From the NCBI RefSeq assembly GCF_031178525.1, contig NZ_JAPSJA010000006.1, positions 1-34,055 on the forward strand: a stretch of 34,055 nt of DNA. The letters run 5' to 3'. A model generated the notes under the pieces. The model did no database searches and had not been told where the DNA came from. It worked only from the letters and a program-made list of their open reading frames with translations. The DNA comes from Microbacterium sp. Lineage in GTDB: Bacteria; Actinomycetota; Actinomycetes; Actinomycetales; Microbacteriaceae. Shown here in pieces: positions 6,807 to 15,423 of the stretch. How positions within the stretch are numbered: the stretch's first letter is position 1; each line of letters begins with the position of its first letter. The translations under genes were made by a program, and so were the position numbers.

Positions 6807-9164
6807 CTAGGAGGTCAGGACCACGAGCTCGCGCGTCGCTCGCGTCATCGCCACGTAACGGTCGACGGCTCCCTCGATGCCGCCTCCCCACGACTGGGGA
6901 TCCACGATCACGACGAGATCGAACTCGAGACCCTTCGCCCGTGCCGGCGACAGCGAGCGGATCCGCGCCGTGTCGGCGAACGACGGATCGCCGATCACGC
7001 ATGCGACGCCTTCGTCATGGGCCGCGGCCCACGACGCGAGGATCTCGTCGCGCGTGCGGACCCCGGCGTGGCGCACCGGTATCCCGCTGCGCCGGATCGA
7101 GGTGGGCACGTTCGCGCCGGGAATCGCCGCCCGGATGACCGGTGCCGCTTCGGCCATGACCTCCTCCGGCGTGCGGTAGTTGACCGTCAGCGCCGCGAGC
7201 GTCACATCCCGCAGGCCGACGGTCGCGAGCCGGTCGCGCCAGGACTCGGCGAAGCCGTGCCGAGCCTGCGCGCGGTCTCCGACGACCGTGAAGCTGCGTG
7301 CCGGATTGCGGCGCAGCAGCATCTGCCATTCGGCGGCCGTGAGCTCCTGCGCCTCGTCCACGACGATGTGCGCGAACGGTCCCGCCAGCTCGTCGTCCCT
7401 CGCCGCGGGCGACGCCGACGCTCCGAGGGTGCTGCGCAGATCCTGCCCGCGCAGCATCGCCATGACCCGGAGGTCGGAGTCGTCGGTCGCGATCAGATCG
7501 GCGACGACGTCGTCCATCCTGGCGCGCTCGGCGGCCGCCTCAGCCTCGGCGCGACGACGACGGATGGCGGTGTCGGGATCGCCCGTCCGCAGCCGTGCCG
7601 CGTCGAGCAGCGGCAGGTCCGGCCGCGTCCACGGGGCATCGGCGGGGCGCTGCAGGAGTGCGACCTCGGCGTCGGCGAGCCAGGGCGCGCAGCGTCGCAG
7701 CAGCGCCGCGTCCGTCCACAGCGCCCGCACGAGAGCGACCGGGTCCAGCAGCGGCCACGCCGCATCGAACGCCGCGCGCAGTCCGTCGCTCTCGGCCAGG
7801 GCGCGGCGGATCTCCTCTTCGCCGTCCTCTGCGAGGCCGTACGCGTCGAACTGATCGTCGTCCTGGTCGGCACGGGCCTCCGCGCGACGCTCGTCATCCC
7901 AGGCGGTCGTGCCGGCGTCCCCCCAGCCTTCGCCCGCCCAGCGATCGTCGGGCCCGGCACCGCCCCGGCCGTCGTCCTCCCCCGAGACGTGCCCGCCGCG
8001 CGGTGCCGCATGCACCCGATCCACCAGGATCCGCAGGAGCGCGTTCCATGCCTGCTCCCGGGCCTCGTTGTGGGTGGCGGCCGGCTCGATCGCCCCGAAC
8101 GCCTCCTCCCACTCGGCCACGCGGACCCGCATCTCGCCCCATGCCGTGTCGACGATCGCCTCACGCTTCGGTGGGCGCTCGCGCAGCCGCACGGCCGCGT
8201 CGACCGCCGCGGTCATCCGGCCGTCCGCCTTGAGGCGTGACACCTCGGCGTCCGCCTCCTCCACAGCCGTCGCGCCCTCCGCAACCAGGTCTGGCAGCGT
8301 CGCGATGCGCACCCCCTCCTCCCCGAGCCTGGGGAGGATGTCGGCGACGTAGTCGGTGTAGGTGTGCGACGGACCGACGAACAGAACGCCGCCGCGCCCC
8401 TCCTGCAGCCGCGGGTCGGCGTAGAGCAGATAGGCCGTGCGGTGCAGCGCGACGACGGTCTTGCCCGTACCCGGCCCGCCGTCGACCACGAGCGTCCCGC
8501 GCGATCCGGCGCGGATGATCGCATCCTGATCCGCCTGGATCGTGCCCAGCACGTCCCGCATGCGGGGCGAACGACTGGCGCCGAGGGTCGCGATGAACGC
8601 CGAATGATCGTCGAGCGCGGCACCTCCCGCTTCCGTGATCTCCGCGAGCCCCTCGGCCGTGAACGCCTCGTCCCAGTAGTCGGTGACGCGCCCCTCGTGC
8701 CAGCGATAACGGCGCCGGCTGGTGAGCCCCATCGGATCGGCGTGCGTCGCCCCGAAGAAGGGCTCGGCGGCGGGCGCGCGCCAGTCGACGAGCAGCGGCT
8801 CGCCCGTCTCGTCCATCAGCGCGAGACGGCCGATGTAGAGGACACCGCCCTCGCCGACGACACGGCCGAGACACAGATCGAGACCGAAGCGGCGCAGCAT
8901 TCGCAGTCGGGCGGTCAGGCGATGGATCTCCAGGTCGCGCTCGAGTGCCGCCTGCCCGCGGCCGGCGGGCGCACGGCGCTGAGCGTCGAGGCGCGTCTCG
9001 AGGTCGGAGATCCGGCGCGCGAGGCTCGCCTCGATCCGCGCGAACTGCGCGACGTCGGGCGCGATGAGCGCGGGGTCGGCCTTCCCAGGATGCGCGTCGA
9101 GGAGGAACGGGTGGGTGCTGTGGGCGTGCAACACGGCGGCTCCGGTGGTGAGGGGAACCGCCAT
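6807..9164 (-). CDS. helR: HelR, RNA polymerase-recycling UvrD/HelD-like ATPase
   Basis: A 785-residue superfamily 1 helicase-like ATPase of the HelD/HelR group. These proteins bind RNA polymerase, remove stalled complexes and, for HelR, displace rifamycins. The N-terminus (about 20-110) is a charged coiled-coil-like arm. LYIGRLALMDETGEPLLVDW is typical of the HelD/HelR N-terminal domain. Walker A is GGPGTGKT (about 229-236), motif II VDEAQE (about 601), and the C-terminus carries the UvrD-like AMTRATRELVV motif. About residues 410-500 are an acidic insertion. The start at 9164 (MAVPLTTG) is preferred: it is the only nearby ATG, and the ORF-track extension would translate straight through the rifamycin-associated-element-like palindrome at 9179-9199. 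Intrinsic rifamycin tolerance is inferred from family plus element. HelD itself is the main alternative. Confidence 0.86.
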   Translation of the reverse strand: MAVPLTTGAAVLHAHSTHPFLLDAHPGKADPALIAPDVAQFARIEASLARRISDLETRLDAQRRAPAGRGQAALERDLEIHRLTARLRMLRRFGLDLCLGRVVGEGGVLYIGRLALMDETGEPLLVDWRAPAAEPFFGATHADPMGLTSRRRYRWHEGRVTDYWDEAFTAEGLAEITEAGGAALDDHSAFIATLGASRSPRMRDVLGTIQADQDAIIRAGSRGTLVVDGGPGTGKTVVALHRTAYLLYADPRLQEGRGGVLFVGPSHTYTDYVADILPRLGEEGVRIATLPDLVAEGATAVEEADAEVSRLKADGRMTAAVDAAVRLRERPPKREAIVDTAWGEMRVRVAEWEEAFGAIEPAATHNEAREQAWNALLRILVDRVHAAPRGGHVSGEDDGRGGAGPDDRWAGEGWGDAGTTAWDDERRAEARADQDDDQFDAYGLAEDGEEEIRRALAESDGLRAAFDAAWPLLDPVALVRALWTDAALLRRCAPWLADAEVALLQRPADAPWTRPDLPLLDAARLRTGDPDTAIRRRRAEAEAAAERARMDDVVADLIATDDSDLRVMAMLRGQDLRSTLGASASPAARDDELAGPFAHIVVDEAQELTAAEWQMLLRRNPARSFTVVGDRAQARHGFAESWRDRLATVGLRDVTLAALTVNYRTPEEVMAEAAPVIRAAIPGANVPTSIRRSGIPVRHAGVRTRDEILASWAAAHDEGVACVIGDPSFADTARIRSLSPARAKGLEFDLVVIVDPQSWGGGIEGAVDRYVAMTRATRELVVLTS

Positions 9165-9178
9165 TCTGCGCCCTGACC

Positions 9179-9199
9179 GGGGCCTTGCGGCAAGACCCC
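9179..9199 (-). promoter_or_regulatory. Rifamycin-associated element (RAE)-like inverted repeat
   Basis: Read on the minus strand the site is GGGGTCTTGC-C-GCAAGGCCCC: 10-bp arms with one mismatch around a single base, ending 14 nt before the helR ATG. It matches the RAE found upstream of rifamycin-inducible genes, including helR, as I recall that consensus. A GGATAC hexamer (plus-strand 9209-9214) upstream could be a -10, which would place the element in the 5' leader; the transcription start is not determinable by eye. Confidence 0.75.
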
Positions 9200-9422
9200 A
9201 CCCCTTCGGTATCCTGGAGATGCGGGCGGATCCCGGCCTCTCGCGTCCGCGCGATCGAGGCACTCCGACGGGGCGCACAGCGACCTCATCGCCCCGCCGA
9301 CGCTCGCGCAACGAAGCCTGCAGCGCCTCCTTCGCGCTGCCACCACCCCCGTCTCACCGGCGCGGCGGACACGGGCGGCACCGGCTGCTGTCAACCCTTG
9401 TCGGGCCGCCGGCAGCCGTGGT

Positions 9423-9434
9423 TACGCTCGGACG
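9423..9434 (+). promoter_or_regulatory. Leaderless-type -10 (TACGCT-N6-ATG)
   Basis: TACGCT at 9423-9428 is separated by CGGACG from the ATG of the histidine phosphatase. No Shine-Dalgarno sequence is present, so transcription probably begins at the ATG. Confidence 0.55.
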
Positions 9435-10235
9435 ATGGGACTCGAGCGACTCGTGATCGTCCGTCACGGTGAGAGCGTCGGCAACGAGGCGGCGACCGCC
9501 GCCGAACTGGCGGGTGACCAGGTCATCGACCTGCCGTTCCGCGATGCCGATACGCCGCTCTCCGACACGGGCGAAGCGCAGGCACGCGCACTGGGTGCCG
9601 CGCTGCCGTCACACGGTGTCGGAGCGGACGCCGCGGTGTGGGCCTCCACGTACCGTCGGGCCGCGCACACGGGCCGGCTCGCCCTCGTAGCCGCAGGCCT
9701 GCCCGGCGGGCCACGGCTCGACGAGCGATTGCGTGACCGCGAGCTGGGCGTGCTCGACCACCTCACGTCGCACGGCGTGAGCGCGCGCTACGAGGCCGAG
9801 GCGGAGCGCCGCGCCCACCTGGGCAAGTTCTACTACCGCCCGCCCGGCGGTGAGTCGTGGGCGGATGTCGCCCTCCGGTTGCGTTCCTTCCTCGCGGATG
9901 CGAAGGCCTCTCCCGCCACGACCGGCGTCGTGTTCGCGCACGAGGCGATCGTCCAGCTCATCCGCTACGTGCTCGAGGACTGGGACGAGCAGCGCGTGCT
10001 GAGCGCGGCGGTCGAGGAGCCGGCGCCGAACGCGTCGGTGACCGTCCTCGAGGCGGATCCTCGTCCCGGGCAGCCCTGGCGAGCCGCGGTGGTCGGCGAC
10101 GTCTCGCACCTCGATCGGCACGGCGTGCCGACGACGCTGCACACGGGCAGGAGGGACGTCGCGCCTCACCACGACGAGATCGACCCCGGCCGGCCCGAAG
10201 ACGCCGAGGAGGAATCCCGTGCCGCTGCAGACTAG
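9435..10235 (+). CDS. Histidine phosphatase family protein
   Basis: A 266-residue phosphoglycerate mutase-like phosphatase. The phospho-accepting His is H11 in IVRHGES, and the second conserved His is in FAHEAIVQLI (about 168). Conserved Arg/Glu lie in TYRRAAHT and RLRDRELGVLDH. The last 40 residues are a charged tail beyond the fold. The substrate cannot be told from sequence; the superfamily includes mutases, phytases and cofactor phosphatases. The start ATG is set by a leaderless-type promoter. The gene overlaps nnrD by 17 nt, so they are probably an operon, which could hint at a nucleotide or cofactor substrate, though this is only inference. It is divergent from helR. Confidence 0.88.
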   Translation: MGLERLVIVRHGESVGNEAATAAELAGDQVIDLPFRDADTPLSDTGEAQARALGAALPSHGVGADAAVWASTYRRAAHTGRLALVAAGLPGGPRLDERLRDRELGVLDHLTSHGVSARYEAEAERRAHLGKFYYRPPGGESWADVALRLRSFLADAKASPATTGVVFAHEAIVQLIRYVLEDWDEQRVLSAAVEEPAPNASVTVLEADPRPGQPWRAAVVGDVSHLDRHGVPTTLHTGRRDVAPHHDEIDPGRPEDAEEESRAAAD

Positions 10236-11100
10236 GACGATCAGCCGCCGGAGCCTGCGGCGGTGGGTCCTGCCGGATCCCGGGGAATCGAAGTACGACC
10301 GCGGCACGGTGCTCGTGATCGGCGGCGCTGCCAGGAGTCCCGGCGCGGTGGCCCTCGCCGGGGTGGCGGCGCTGCGCGTGGGCGCGGGCCGGATCACGCT
10401 GGGCGTCGCGCGCTCGGTGGCGCCCGCGCTCGGTGTCGGCGTACCGGAGGCCGGCGTGATCGCCCTGCCGGAGACGGATGACGGCTCCGTGCGCCCGGAT
10501 GCCTACACGGCGGTGCTGTCGTCGCTGAGCTCGGCGCGGGCCGTGCTCATCGGACCGGGGCTGGACGACGTGGAGTCCGCCGTCCAGCTCGTCAGGGCGC
10601 TCGGCGAGGAGGCACCCGAGGATGCCACGTTCGTGCTCGACGCCTTCGCTCTCGCGGCGGTCGCCGAGCACCGATCGCTCGTCGCGCCGCTGCGCGGGCG
10701 GCTCATCCTGACGCCGAGCCCGACAGAGCTCGGGGTGCTGCTCGGTGGCGGAGACGTGGCGGCGGACCGACCCTCCGACATCCGCCGCGCCGCGCGCGAG
10801 GTGTCGCGCACCTACGGGGCTGCGGTCGCGACGCAGGCGCTCGTCACGGACGCGGACGGATCCGCCTGGCGGATCCGCGCGGGCGGTCCCGGCCTCGGAA
10901 CCTCGGGCAGCGGAGACGTGCTCGCCGGCGCGATCGCGGGCCTCGCGGCACGAGGCGCGTCCGCCCCCGTCGCGGCCGTGTGGGCCACCTATCTGCACGC
11001 CTCGGCCGGTGACCAGCTCGCGCGCGGCCGCCGCGGCGTCGGCTATCTTGCGCGGGAGATCGCCGATCTGTTCCCCGACCTGATCGCGGATCTGTCCTGA
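10219..11100 (+). CDS. nnrD: ADP/ATP-dependent NAD(P)H-hydrate dehydratase
   Basis: Repairs hydrated NAD(P)H (NADHX/NADPHX) back to the active cofactor in the cytoplasm. The 293-residue protein is a ribokinase-like NnrD domain only; the NnrE epimerase domain often fused in front is absent. Motifs are VLVIGGAARSPGAVALAG (nucleotide/substrate loop, about 30-50), IGPGLDD (about 112), and GTSGSGDVLAG (about 228-238) with the catalytic Asp. The usual TPHPGE motif is replaced by TPSPTEL, so one normally conserved position differs. The GTG start at 10219 is supported by GAGGAGG just upstream, lying inside the end of the phosphatase gene. The gene is convergent with the SDR gene; only 18 bp separate the stops and no clear terminator is seen. 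Confidence 0.9.
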   Translation: MPLQTRTISRRSLRRWVLPDPGESKYDRGTVLVIGGAARSPGAVALAGVAALRVGAGRITLGVARSVAPALGVGVPEAGVIALPETDDGSVRPDAYTAVLSSLSSARAVLIGPGLDDVESAVQLVRALGEEAPEDATFVLDAFALAAVAEHRSLVAPLRGRLILTPSPTELGVLLGGGDVAADRPSDIRRAAREVSRTYGAAVATQALVTDADGSAWRIRAGGPGLGTSGSGDVLAGAIAGLAARGASAPVAAVWATYLHASAGDQLARGRRGVGYLAREIADLFPDLIADLS

Positions 11101-11118
11101 CGCGCGACGACGTCGCTC

Positions 11119-12690
11119 TCAGCCGGCGGGCGCGTCCCCCGCGCGGTTCTCGGCGGTGGCGACGATTCGGCTGACCATACCGCTGAAGATGAAGCCGTGG
11201 AAGGGCAGCATCGCCAGCCAGTAGAGCCGGCCGGTGAGCCCGCGCGGGAAGAACACCGCGCGCTGCCGGTACTCGGCGCCCTCGGGAGCGTCGTCGACAG
11301 CGAGTTCGAGCCACGCGCTGCCGGGCGTCCACATCTCGGCGCGCAGGCGCAGCAGCCGTCCGGGCTCGAGCGCCTCGACGCGCCAGAGGTCGATCGCGTC
11401 TCCCTCGGACAGCCGCCCGCGGGTCCGGCGTCCGCGCTGCAGTCCGACCCCACCGGTCACCCGGTCGAGCCAGCCCCGCACGGCCCACAGCGCGGGCGCC
11501 GAGTACCACCCGTTGGTCCCGCCGATCTGCGTGATGACCGCCCACACGGCATCGCGGTCGGCGGTCGTCCGGCGCGAGCGGCGATCGGTGAAGACGGTGC
11601 GTCCTGCCCACGCAGGGTCGCTCGGCAGCGGGTCGCTCGGCGCCCGCGCCACGGTCGCATCGACCCAGCTGGTCTCGACCTGGTCGATCTCGATGCGGGA
11701 CAGCGCGAGCCGCACCGACTCGCGGTACCCCGTCAGCCCGGCGGGCGGCGGCGGGATGATCGCGTCGATCGCGTAATCCCTCATGACGCACGGGTGCTGC
11801 AGCGATTCGACGAGAGGCCGGGCGATCTGACGCGGAACCGGCGTCACCAGCCCCACCCACAGCGAGGCCAGCCGCGGCGTCAGCACCGGCAGCGCCGCGA
11901 TGCCGCGCTGCGGAAGACCCGCCTCCAGCGCGTAGCCGTTCATCATCTGGCCGTAGCGCAGCACGTCCGGCCCTCCGATGTCCACGGCACGGTTGACGCC
12001 CGGGTCCACGCGCGCGGCGGCCAGCAGGTAGTGCAGCACGTCGCGCACCGCGATCGGCTGGATCTCGTTGCGCACCCACTTCGGTGCGGGCATGTACGGC
12101 AGGACGTCGGTGAGGTGACGGACCATCTCGAAGGACGCGGACCCGGATCCGATCACCACTCCCGCACGCAGCACGAGGGTCGGCGCTCCCGAGGCCAGGA
12201 GGATCTCCCCGACCTCCTTCCGCGAGGCGAGGTGCGCCGACAGGCGCACGCCCTCGGGATGCAGCCCGCCGAGGTACACGATGCGCCCGACGCCGTGCGC
12301 AGCCGCCTGACGGGCGACGTTCTCGGCGATGATGCGGTCAGTGACCGCGAAATCGGACCCGCTCGTCATGGAGTGCACGAGGTAGTGGACGACGTCCACG
12401 TCGGCCATGGAACGATCCATCGCGTCGGGATCCGTGGCGTCACCCGTCACGACCTCCACGTCGCCCGCCCACGGCAGGGCCGCCGCGCGGCGGCCCGAGC
12501 GCACCAGGACGCGCACCCGGTACCCTCCGTGCAGCAGCCGCGGCACGAGCCGCCCGCCCAGGTAGCCCGTCGCCCCGAGCACCAGCACGCGCGGCGCCTG
12601 CCCATCCGGGCGCGGCACCGCACGCAGGCTCTCCTCCGCACCGGTGGGCGTGCTGAGCTCGCTCGCTGCGGAGGAGAGCCCCTGACTCAC
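11119..12690 (-). CDS. NAD(P)-binding SDR/epimerase-like protein with DUF2867 domain
   Basis: A 523-residue two-domain protein. Residues about 33-310 form an atypical SDR Rossmann domain starting VLVLGATGYLGG, with VDVVHYLVHSM and VYLGGLHPEG as conserved stretches. Residues about 330-510 match DUF2867 (GGTNGWYSAP, PGSAWLELAVDD, FHGFIFSGMV). The reaction is unknown. The domain pair is common in actinobacteria, often close to carotenoid or photolyase genes. The start is GTG at 12690, overlapping the ferrochelatase stop by 4 nt (GTGA); the 658-aa track ORF runs back through hemH. It is the last gene of the nine-gene array, and a role tied to light or membrane pigments is inferred only from position. 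Confidence 0.86.
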   Translation of the reverse strand: MSQGLSSAASELSTPTGAEESLRAVPRPDGQAPRVLVLGATGYLGGRLVPRLLHGGYRVRVLVRSGRRAAALPWAGDVEVVTGDATDPDAMDRSMADVDVVHYLVHSMTSGSDFAVTDRIIAENVARQAAAHGVGRIVYLGGLHPEGVRLSAHLASRKEVGEILLASGAPTLVLRAGVVIGSGSASFEMVRHLTDVLPYMPAPKWVRNEIQPIAVRDVLHYLLAAARVDPGVNRAVDIGGPDVLRYGQMMNGYALEAGLPQRGIAALPVLTPRLASLWVGLVTPVPRQIARPLVESLQHPCVMRDYAIDAIIPPPPAGLTGYRESVRLALSRIEIDQVETSWVDATVARAPSDPLPSDPAWAGRTVFTDRRSRRTTADRDAVWAVITQIGGTNGWYSAPALWAVRGWLDRVTGGVGLQRGRRTRGRLSEGDAIDLWRVEALEPGRLLRLRAEMWTPGSAWLELAVDDAPEGAEYRQRAVFFPRGLTGRLYWLAMLPFHGFIFSGMVSRIVATAENRAGDAPAG

Positions 12691-13865
12691 GGCGCGAGTC
12701 CCGCCGCGGCAGGCTTGAAGCCGGCGCGCACGTTCTCGCAGCACGCGGGGCGGCAGACGTCGAACCACGGGCCCAGCTCCGTCACGTGCGGGCGGTCCGC
12801 CGGCGGCACTGCCGCCATCCGCTCCTCGACGAGGTCGATGATCCCCGAGACGTAGACGGGATCGACGCCGGGCGTGGGCGTCCGGATCGCGCGGAGCCCG
12901 GCCTCCGCGGCCGCCTCCAGCGCCTCGTTGTCCAGGTCCCACATGACCTCCATGTGGTCGCTCACGAAGCCGACCGGGACGATCGCGACGGACGAGACGC
13001 CCTCGCCGGGCAGCTCCGCGATGCGATCGCAGATGTCGGGCTCCAGCCAGGGCTGCGAGGCAGGACCCGACCGCGACTGGTACACGAGCTCCCACGCGAC
13101 GTCCGCCATCCGCGCGTCCCGTTCCGCCGCGCGCTGCATCACGGCCTCGGCGACGGCGCGGTGCTGTGCCTCGTACGCGCCTCCCTCGCCCAGGTCGAGG
13201 TCGCGCGGTCCGGACCGGCGAGCGTCCTCGGTGGGGATGCTGTGCGTCGTGAACAGCACGCGCGGCGCGGCCTCACCGGCTCGCCACAGCTCGTTGACCG
13301 CTTCCACCACCCCCGGGACGAACGCGTCCACGAAACCGGGGTGGTCGAAGAACTGCCGGATCTTGTCGATCGTGACGGTGCCCTCGAGTCCGGTCGAGGT
13401 CAGCACGCGCGCGAAGTCCTCGCGGTACTGGCGGCAGCTCGAGAACGAGCTGTAGGCGCTCGTGGCGAACGCCAGCAGCCGGGTCTTGCCGTCCTCGGCC
13501 GCCTCGGTGACGGCGTCCTCGAGGTACGGCCCCCAGTTGCGGTTGCCCCAGTACACGGGCAGGTCCATGCCACGTCGGGCCAGCTCGGTTTCCAGCGCCT
13601 GCTTGAGCGCTCGATTCTGCGCGTTGATGGGGCTCACGCCGCCGAAGTGCCGGTAGTGGTGGGCGACCTCCTCGAGACGCTCATCCGGGATCCCCCGGCC
13701 CCGCGTGACGTTGCGCAGGAAGGGGATCACGTCCTCCTGCCCCTCGGGACCGCCGAAACCGGCCAGCAGGATGCCGTCGTAACGCTGCGGCTCGGTGACG
13801 AAGGGCGCTCCCGATGCCGAGGCGGGCGAGGCGAAGGGGACGGTTTCGGTGTCGGTCGATTCCAT
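12687..13865 (-). CDS. hemH: Ferrochelatase (coproporphyrin III type)
   Basis: Inserts ferrous iron into a porphyrin. In actinobacteria the substrate is coproporphyrin III, so the enzyme is also called CpfC. The core starts at GILLAGFGGPEGQEDV and includes FATSAYSSFSSCRQYREDF, FTTHSIPTED with the catalytic His, and PVGFVSDHMEVMWDLD. The C-terminus DVCRPACCEN supplies Cys residues consistent with the [2Fe-2S] cluster of actinobacterial ferrochelatases. The start at 13865 (392 aa) is preferred because GGAG sits 6 nt upstream; the 408-aa start at 13913 has no Shine-Dalgarno sequence and overlaps crtEb. It lies directly behind the carotenoid genes and is coupled to the SDR gene, an arrangement that could limit light-excited porphyrin damage. 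Confidence 0.93.
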   Translation of the reverse strand: MESTDTETVPFASPASASGAPFVTEPQRYDGILLAGFGGPEGQEDVIPFLRNVTRGRGIPDERLEEVAHHYRHFGGVSPINAQNRALKQALETELARRGMDLPVYWGNRNWGPYLEDAVTEAAEDGKTRLLAFATSAYSSFSSCRQYREDFARVLTSTGLEGTVTIDKIRQFFDHPGFVDAFVPGVVEAVNELWRAGEAAPRVLFTTHSIPTEDARRSGPRDLDLGEGGAYEAQHRAVAEAVMQRAAERDARMADVAWELVYQSRSGPASQPWLEPDICDRIAELPGEGVSSVAIVPVGFVSDHMEVMWDLDNEALEAAAEAGLRAIRTPTPGVDPVYVSGIIDLVEERMAAVPPADRPHVTELGPWFDVCRPACCENVRAGFKPAAAGLAP

Positions 13866-13893
13866 ATCGGGCTCCATGGTCGAGGGGCGGATG

Positions 13894-14754
13894 TCAGGCG
13901 GTGCGGATGGCATGAACGATCAGCAGCATCGTCACGACGAAGCCGCATGCGTAGTTGATCCATAGGAAGTGTCGCCAACCACGATTGGCGCGCGCTGAGT
14001 CCCCGTCGGAGACACGCGCGTAGGGTGCGGCGGCGAGAAGGTACGGGATCGCGAGCAGCGCGGCCCATGCGCCCGGGAATCCGGTGGTCAGCATGAGCAG
14101 CCCGGCCGCGGTCCAGGCGACGAGCGCGAGCAGCACGGTGCGCGCGGCGCCGAGGGCGGTGGCGATCGAGGCGATGCCGGCCTCGCGGTCGGGAACGACA
14201 TCCTGCACGGCCCCGAACGCGTGGCTCGCGACGCCCCACAGGAAGAACGCCGCGAGCACCGCGACCAGCGGCGCGTCGAACGTCCCGCCGCCGAGCACGA
14301 CGCCGTACACCGCGGGGCTCACGAAGTGCACGCTGGAGGTGACCGAGTCGAGCATCGGCACCTCCTTGAAACGGAACGGCGGCGCCGAGTACGCGAGTAC
14401 GGCGAAGAGGCTGACGGCGAGCACGAGCCAGGACAGCGGCGATCCCCACGCCACGAGCAGCACGACGAACGGAAGGCACGCGACGGTCGAGGCGACGAGG
14501 ACGCCGCGATGCCGCTCCGGCGGCAGCAGCGCTCCCTCCACCCCGCCCTTTCGCGGGTTGGCGAGGTCGGAGGCGTAGTCGAACACGTCGTTCACGCCGT
14601 ACATCGCGAGGTTGTACGGGATGAGGAAGAACAGCGTGCCCACGATCAGGGCGGCGTCGACCTCCCTCGTCGCGAGCAGGTACGCGGCCGCGAACGGAAA
14701 GGCCGTGTTGATCCAGCTGAGCGGGCGCGAGGCCACGAAGAGGTCACGGATCAC
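13894..14754 (-). CDS. crtEb: Lycopene elongase, UbiA-type prenyltransferase
   Basis: Adds C5 prenyl units to lycopene to make acyclic C50 carotenoids at the membrane. The 286-residue protein has several hydrophobic segments and both UbiA aspartate motifs: NDVFDYASD in the first third and DVVPDREAG in the middle. The GTG at 14754 is chosen because the protein then begins IRDLFVASRPLSWINTAFPF, as in the family; the upstream 34 residues of the track ORF lie in crtYf. It overlaps crtYf by 11 nt. Position after the two cyclase subunits and homology indicate the decaprenoxanthin/sarcinaxanthin type of pathway. UbiA prenyltransferases for other substrates are excluded by the cluster. Confidence 0.92.
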   Translation of the reverse strand: MIRDLFVASRPLSWINTAFPFAAAYLLATREVDAALIVGTLFFLIPYNLAMYGVNDVFDYASDLANPRKGGVEGALLPPERHRGVLVASTVACLPFVVLLVAWGSPLSWLVLAVSLFAVLAYSAPPFRFKEVPMLDSVTSSVHFVSPAVYGVVLGGGTFDAPLVAVLAAFFLWGVASHAFGAVQDVVPDREAGIASIATALGAARTVLLALVAWTAAGLLMLTTGFPGAWAALLAIPYLLAAAPYARVSDGDSARANRGWRHFLWINYACGFVVTMLLIVHAIRTA

Positions 14755-15097
14755 GGCGGCTCCTCGTCTCCCGCGCGACGATGAGACGCGCCCAGACCGC
14801 CGGCAGCAGGATGACCGACGCGAGCGGGTAGGCGAAGTCCTCGATCGGCGCCGCACCGATCCGGATGCCGGAGATGTGCGCGTCGGCGTACGCGAACAGG
14901 CCCGCCGCGATCATGACGTTGTCGAACACCGCGGTGAGCACGATGAGCGCCGCCGCGGCGATGGAAAGCGCCGTGAGCGAGATCGTCCCCGGCGCGCCCG
15001 CGGCGTCGGTGGCGGCGCGGCGAGCGCCGCGCCGCAGCAGCACCGAGGTGACGACCGCGACCGCAAGGAAGGCCGCGCACAGTCCGAGGTACGTCAT
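14744..15097 (-). CDS. crtYf: C50 carotenoid cyclase subunit, lycopene cyclase domain
   Basis: One half of a heterodimeric membrane cyclase that forms the end rings of C50 carotenoids. The 117-residue protein has about three hydrophobic segments and the family motif PIEDFAYPLASVILLPAVW near the C-terminus. The ATG at 15097 overlaps the previous stop by 4 nt (ATGA). The track shows it only inside a longer 219-aa ORF. The epsilon or beta ring specificity cannot be read from sequence. The Ye/Yf naming follows Corynebacterium order, and the Yg/Yh naming of Micrococcus is an alternative. Confidence 0.9.
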   Translation of the reverse strand: MTYLGLCAAFLAVAVVTSVLLRRGARRAATDAAGAPGTISLTALSIAAAALIVLTAVFDNVMIAAGLFAYADAHISGIRIGAAPIEDFAYPLASVILLPAVWARLIVARETRSRRDP

Positions 15098-15423
15098 GCG
15101 CGCCCCGTCCTTCCACGCCCGAGCCAGCGCTCCGCGCCGCACGCGAGCACCATCGTCAGCTCGCACAGGAACAGCAGGAACACGGGCTCCTCGATCGGCA
15201 GCTCGGGCGCGAGCAGGATGCCCGTCATGAACGGCGTCTCGGCGCGGAAGAAGATCCCCAGGCCGATGCCGAGGAGATCCCACGCCAGGAAGAAGGCGAG
15301 ACCGATGCCGAGCACCAGCAGCGCCGGTCCCGGTGCGCGGCCGAGGAACAGCCGGTGCCGCAGATCGAGGGCCAGGACGCCCGCCAGCGAGACCAGCAGG
15401 CACGCGAGATAGACGATGCTCAC
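15094..15423 (-). CDS. crtYe: C50 carotenoid cyclase subunit, lycopene cyclase domain
   Basis: The partner of crtYf. The 109-residue protein has three hydrophobic segments, FLAWDLLGIGLGIFF in the centre and the PIEEPVFLLFLCEL motif that characterises lycopene cyclase domain subunits. The GTG at 15423 overlaps the crtI stop by 4 nt (GTGA). The track hides it at the end of a 578-aa shadow ORF running antisense to nothing real but out of frame with crtI. Both subunits are required together in characterised systems. Confidence 0.9.
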   Translation of the reverse strand: MSIVYLACLLVSLAGVLALDLRHRLFLGRAPGPALLVLGIGLAFFLAWDLLGIGLGIFFRAETPFMTGILLAPELPIEEPVFLLFLCELTMVLACGAERWLGRGRTGRA

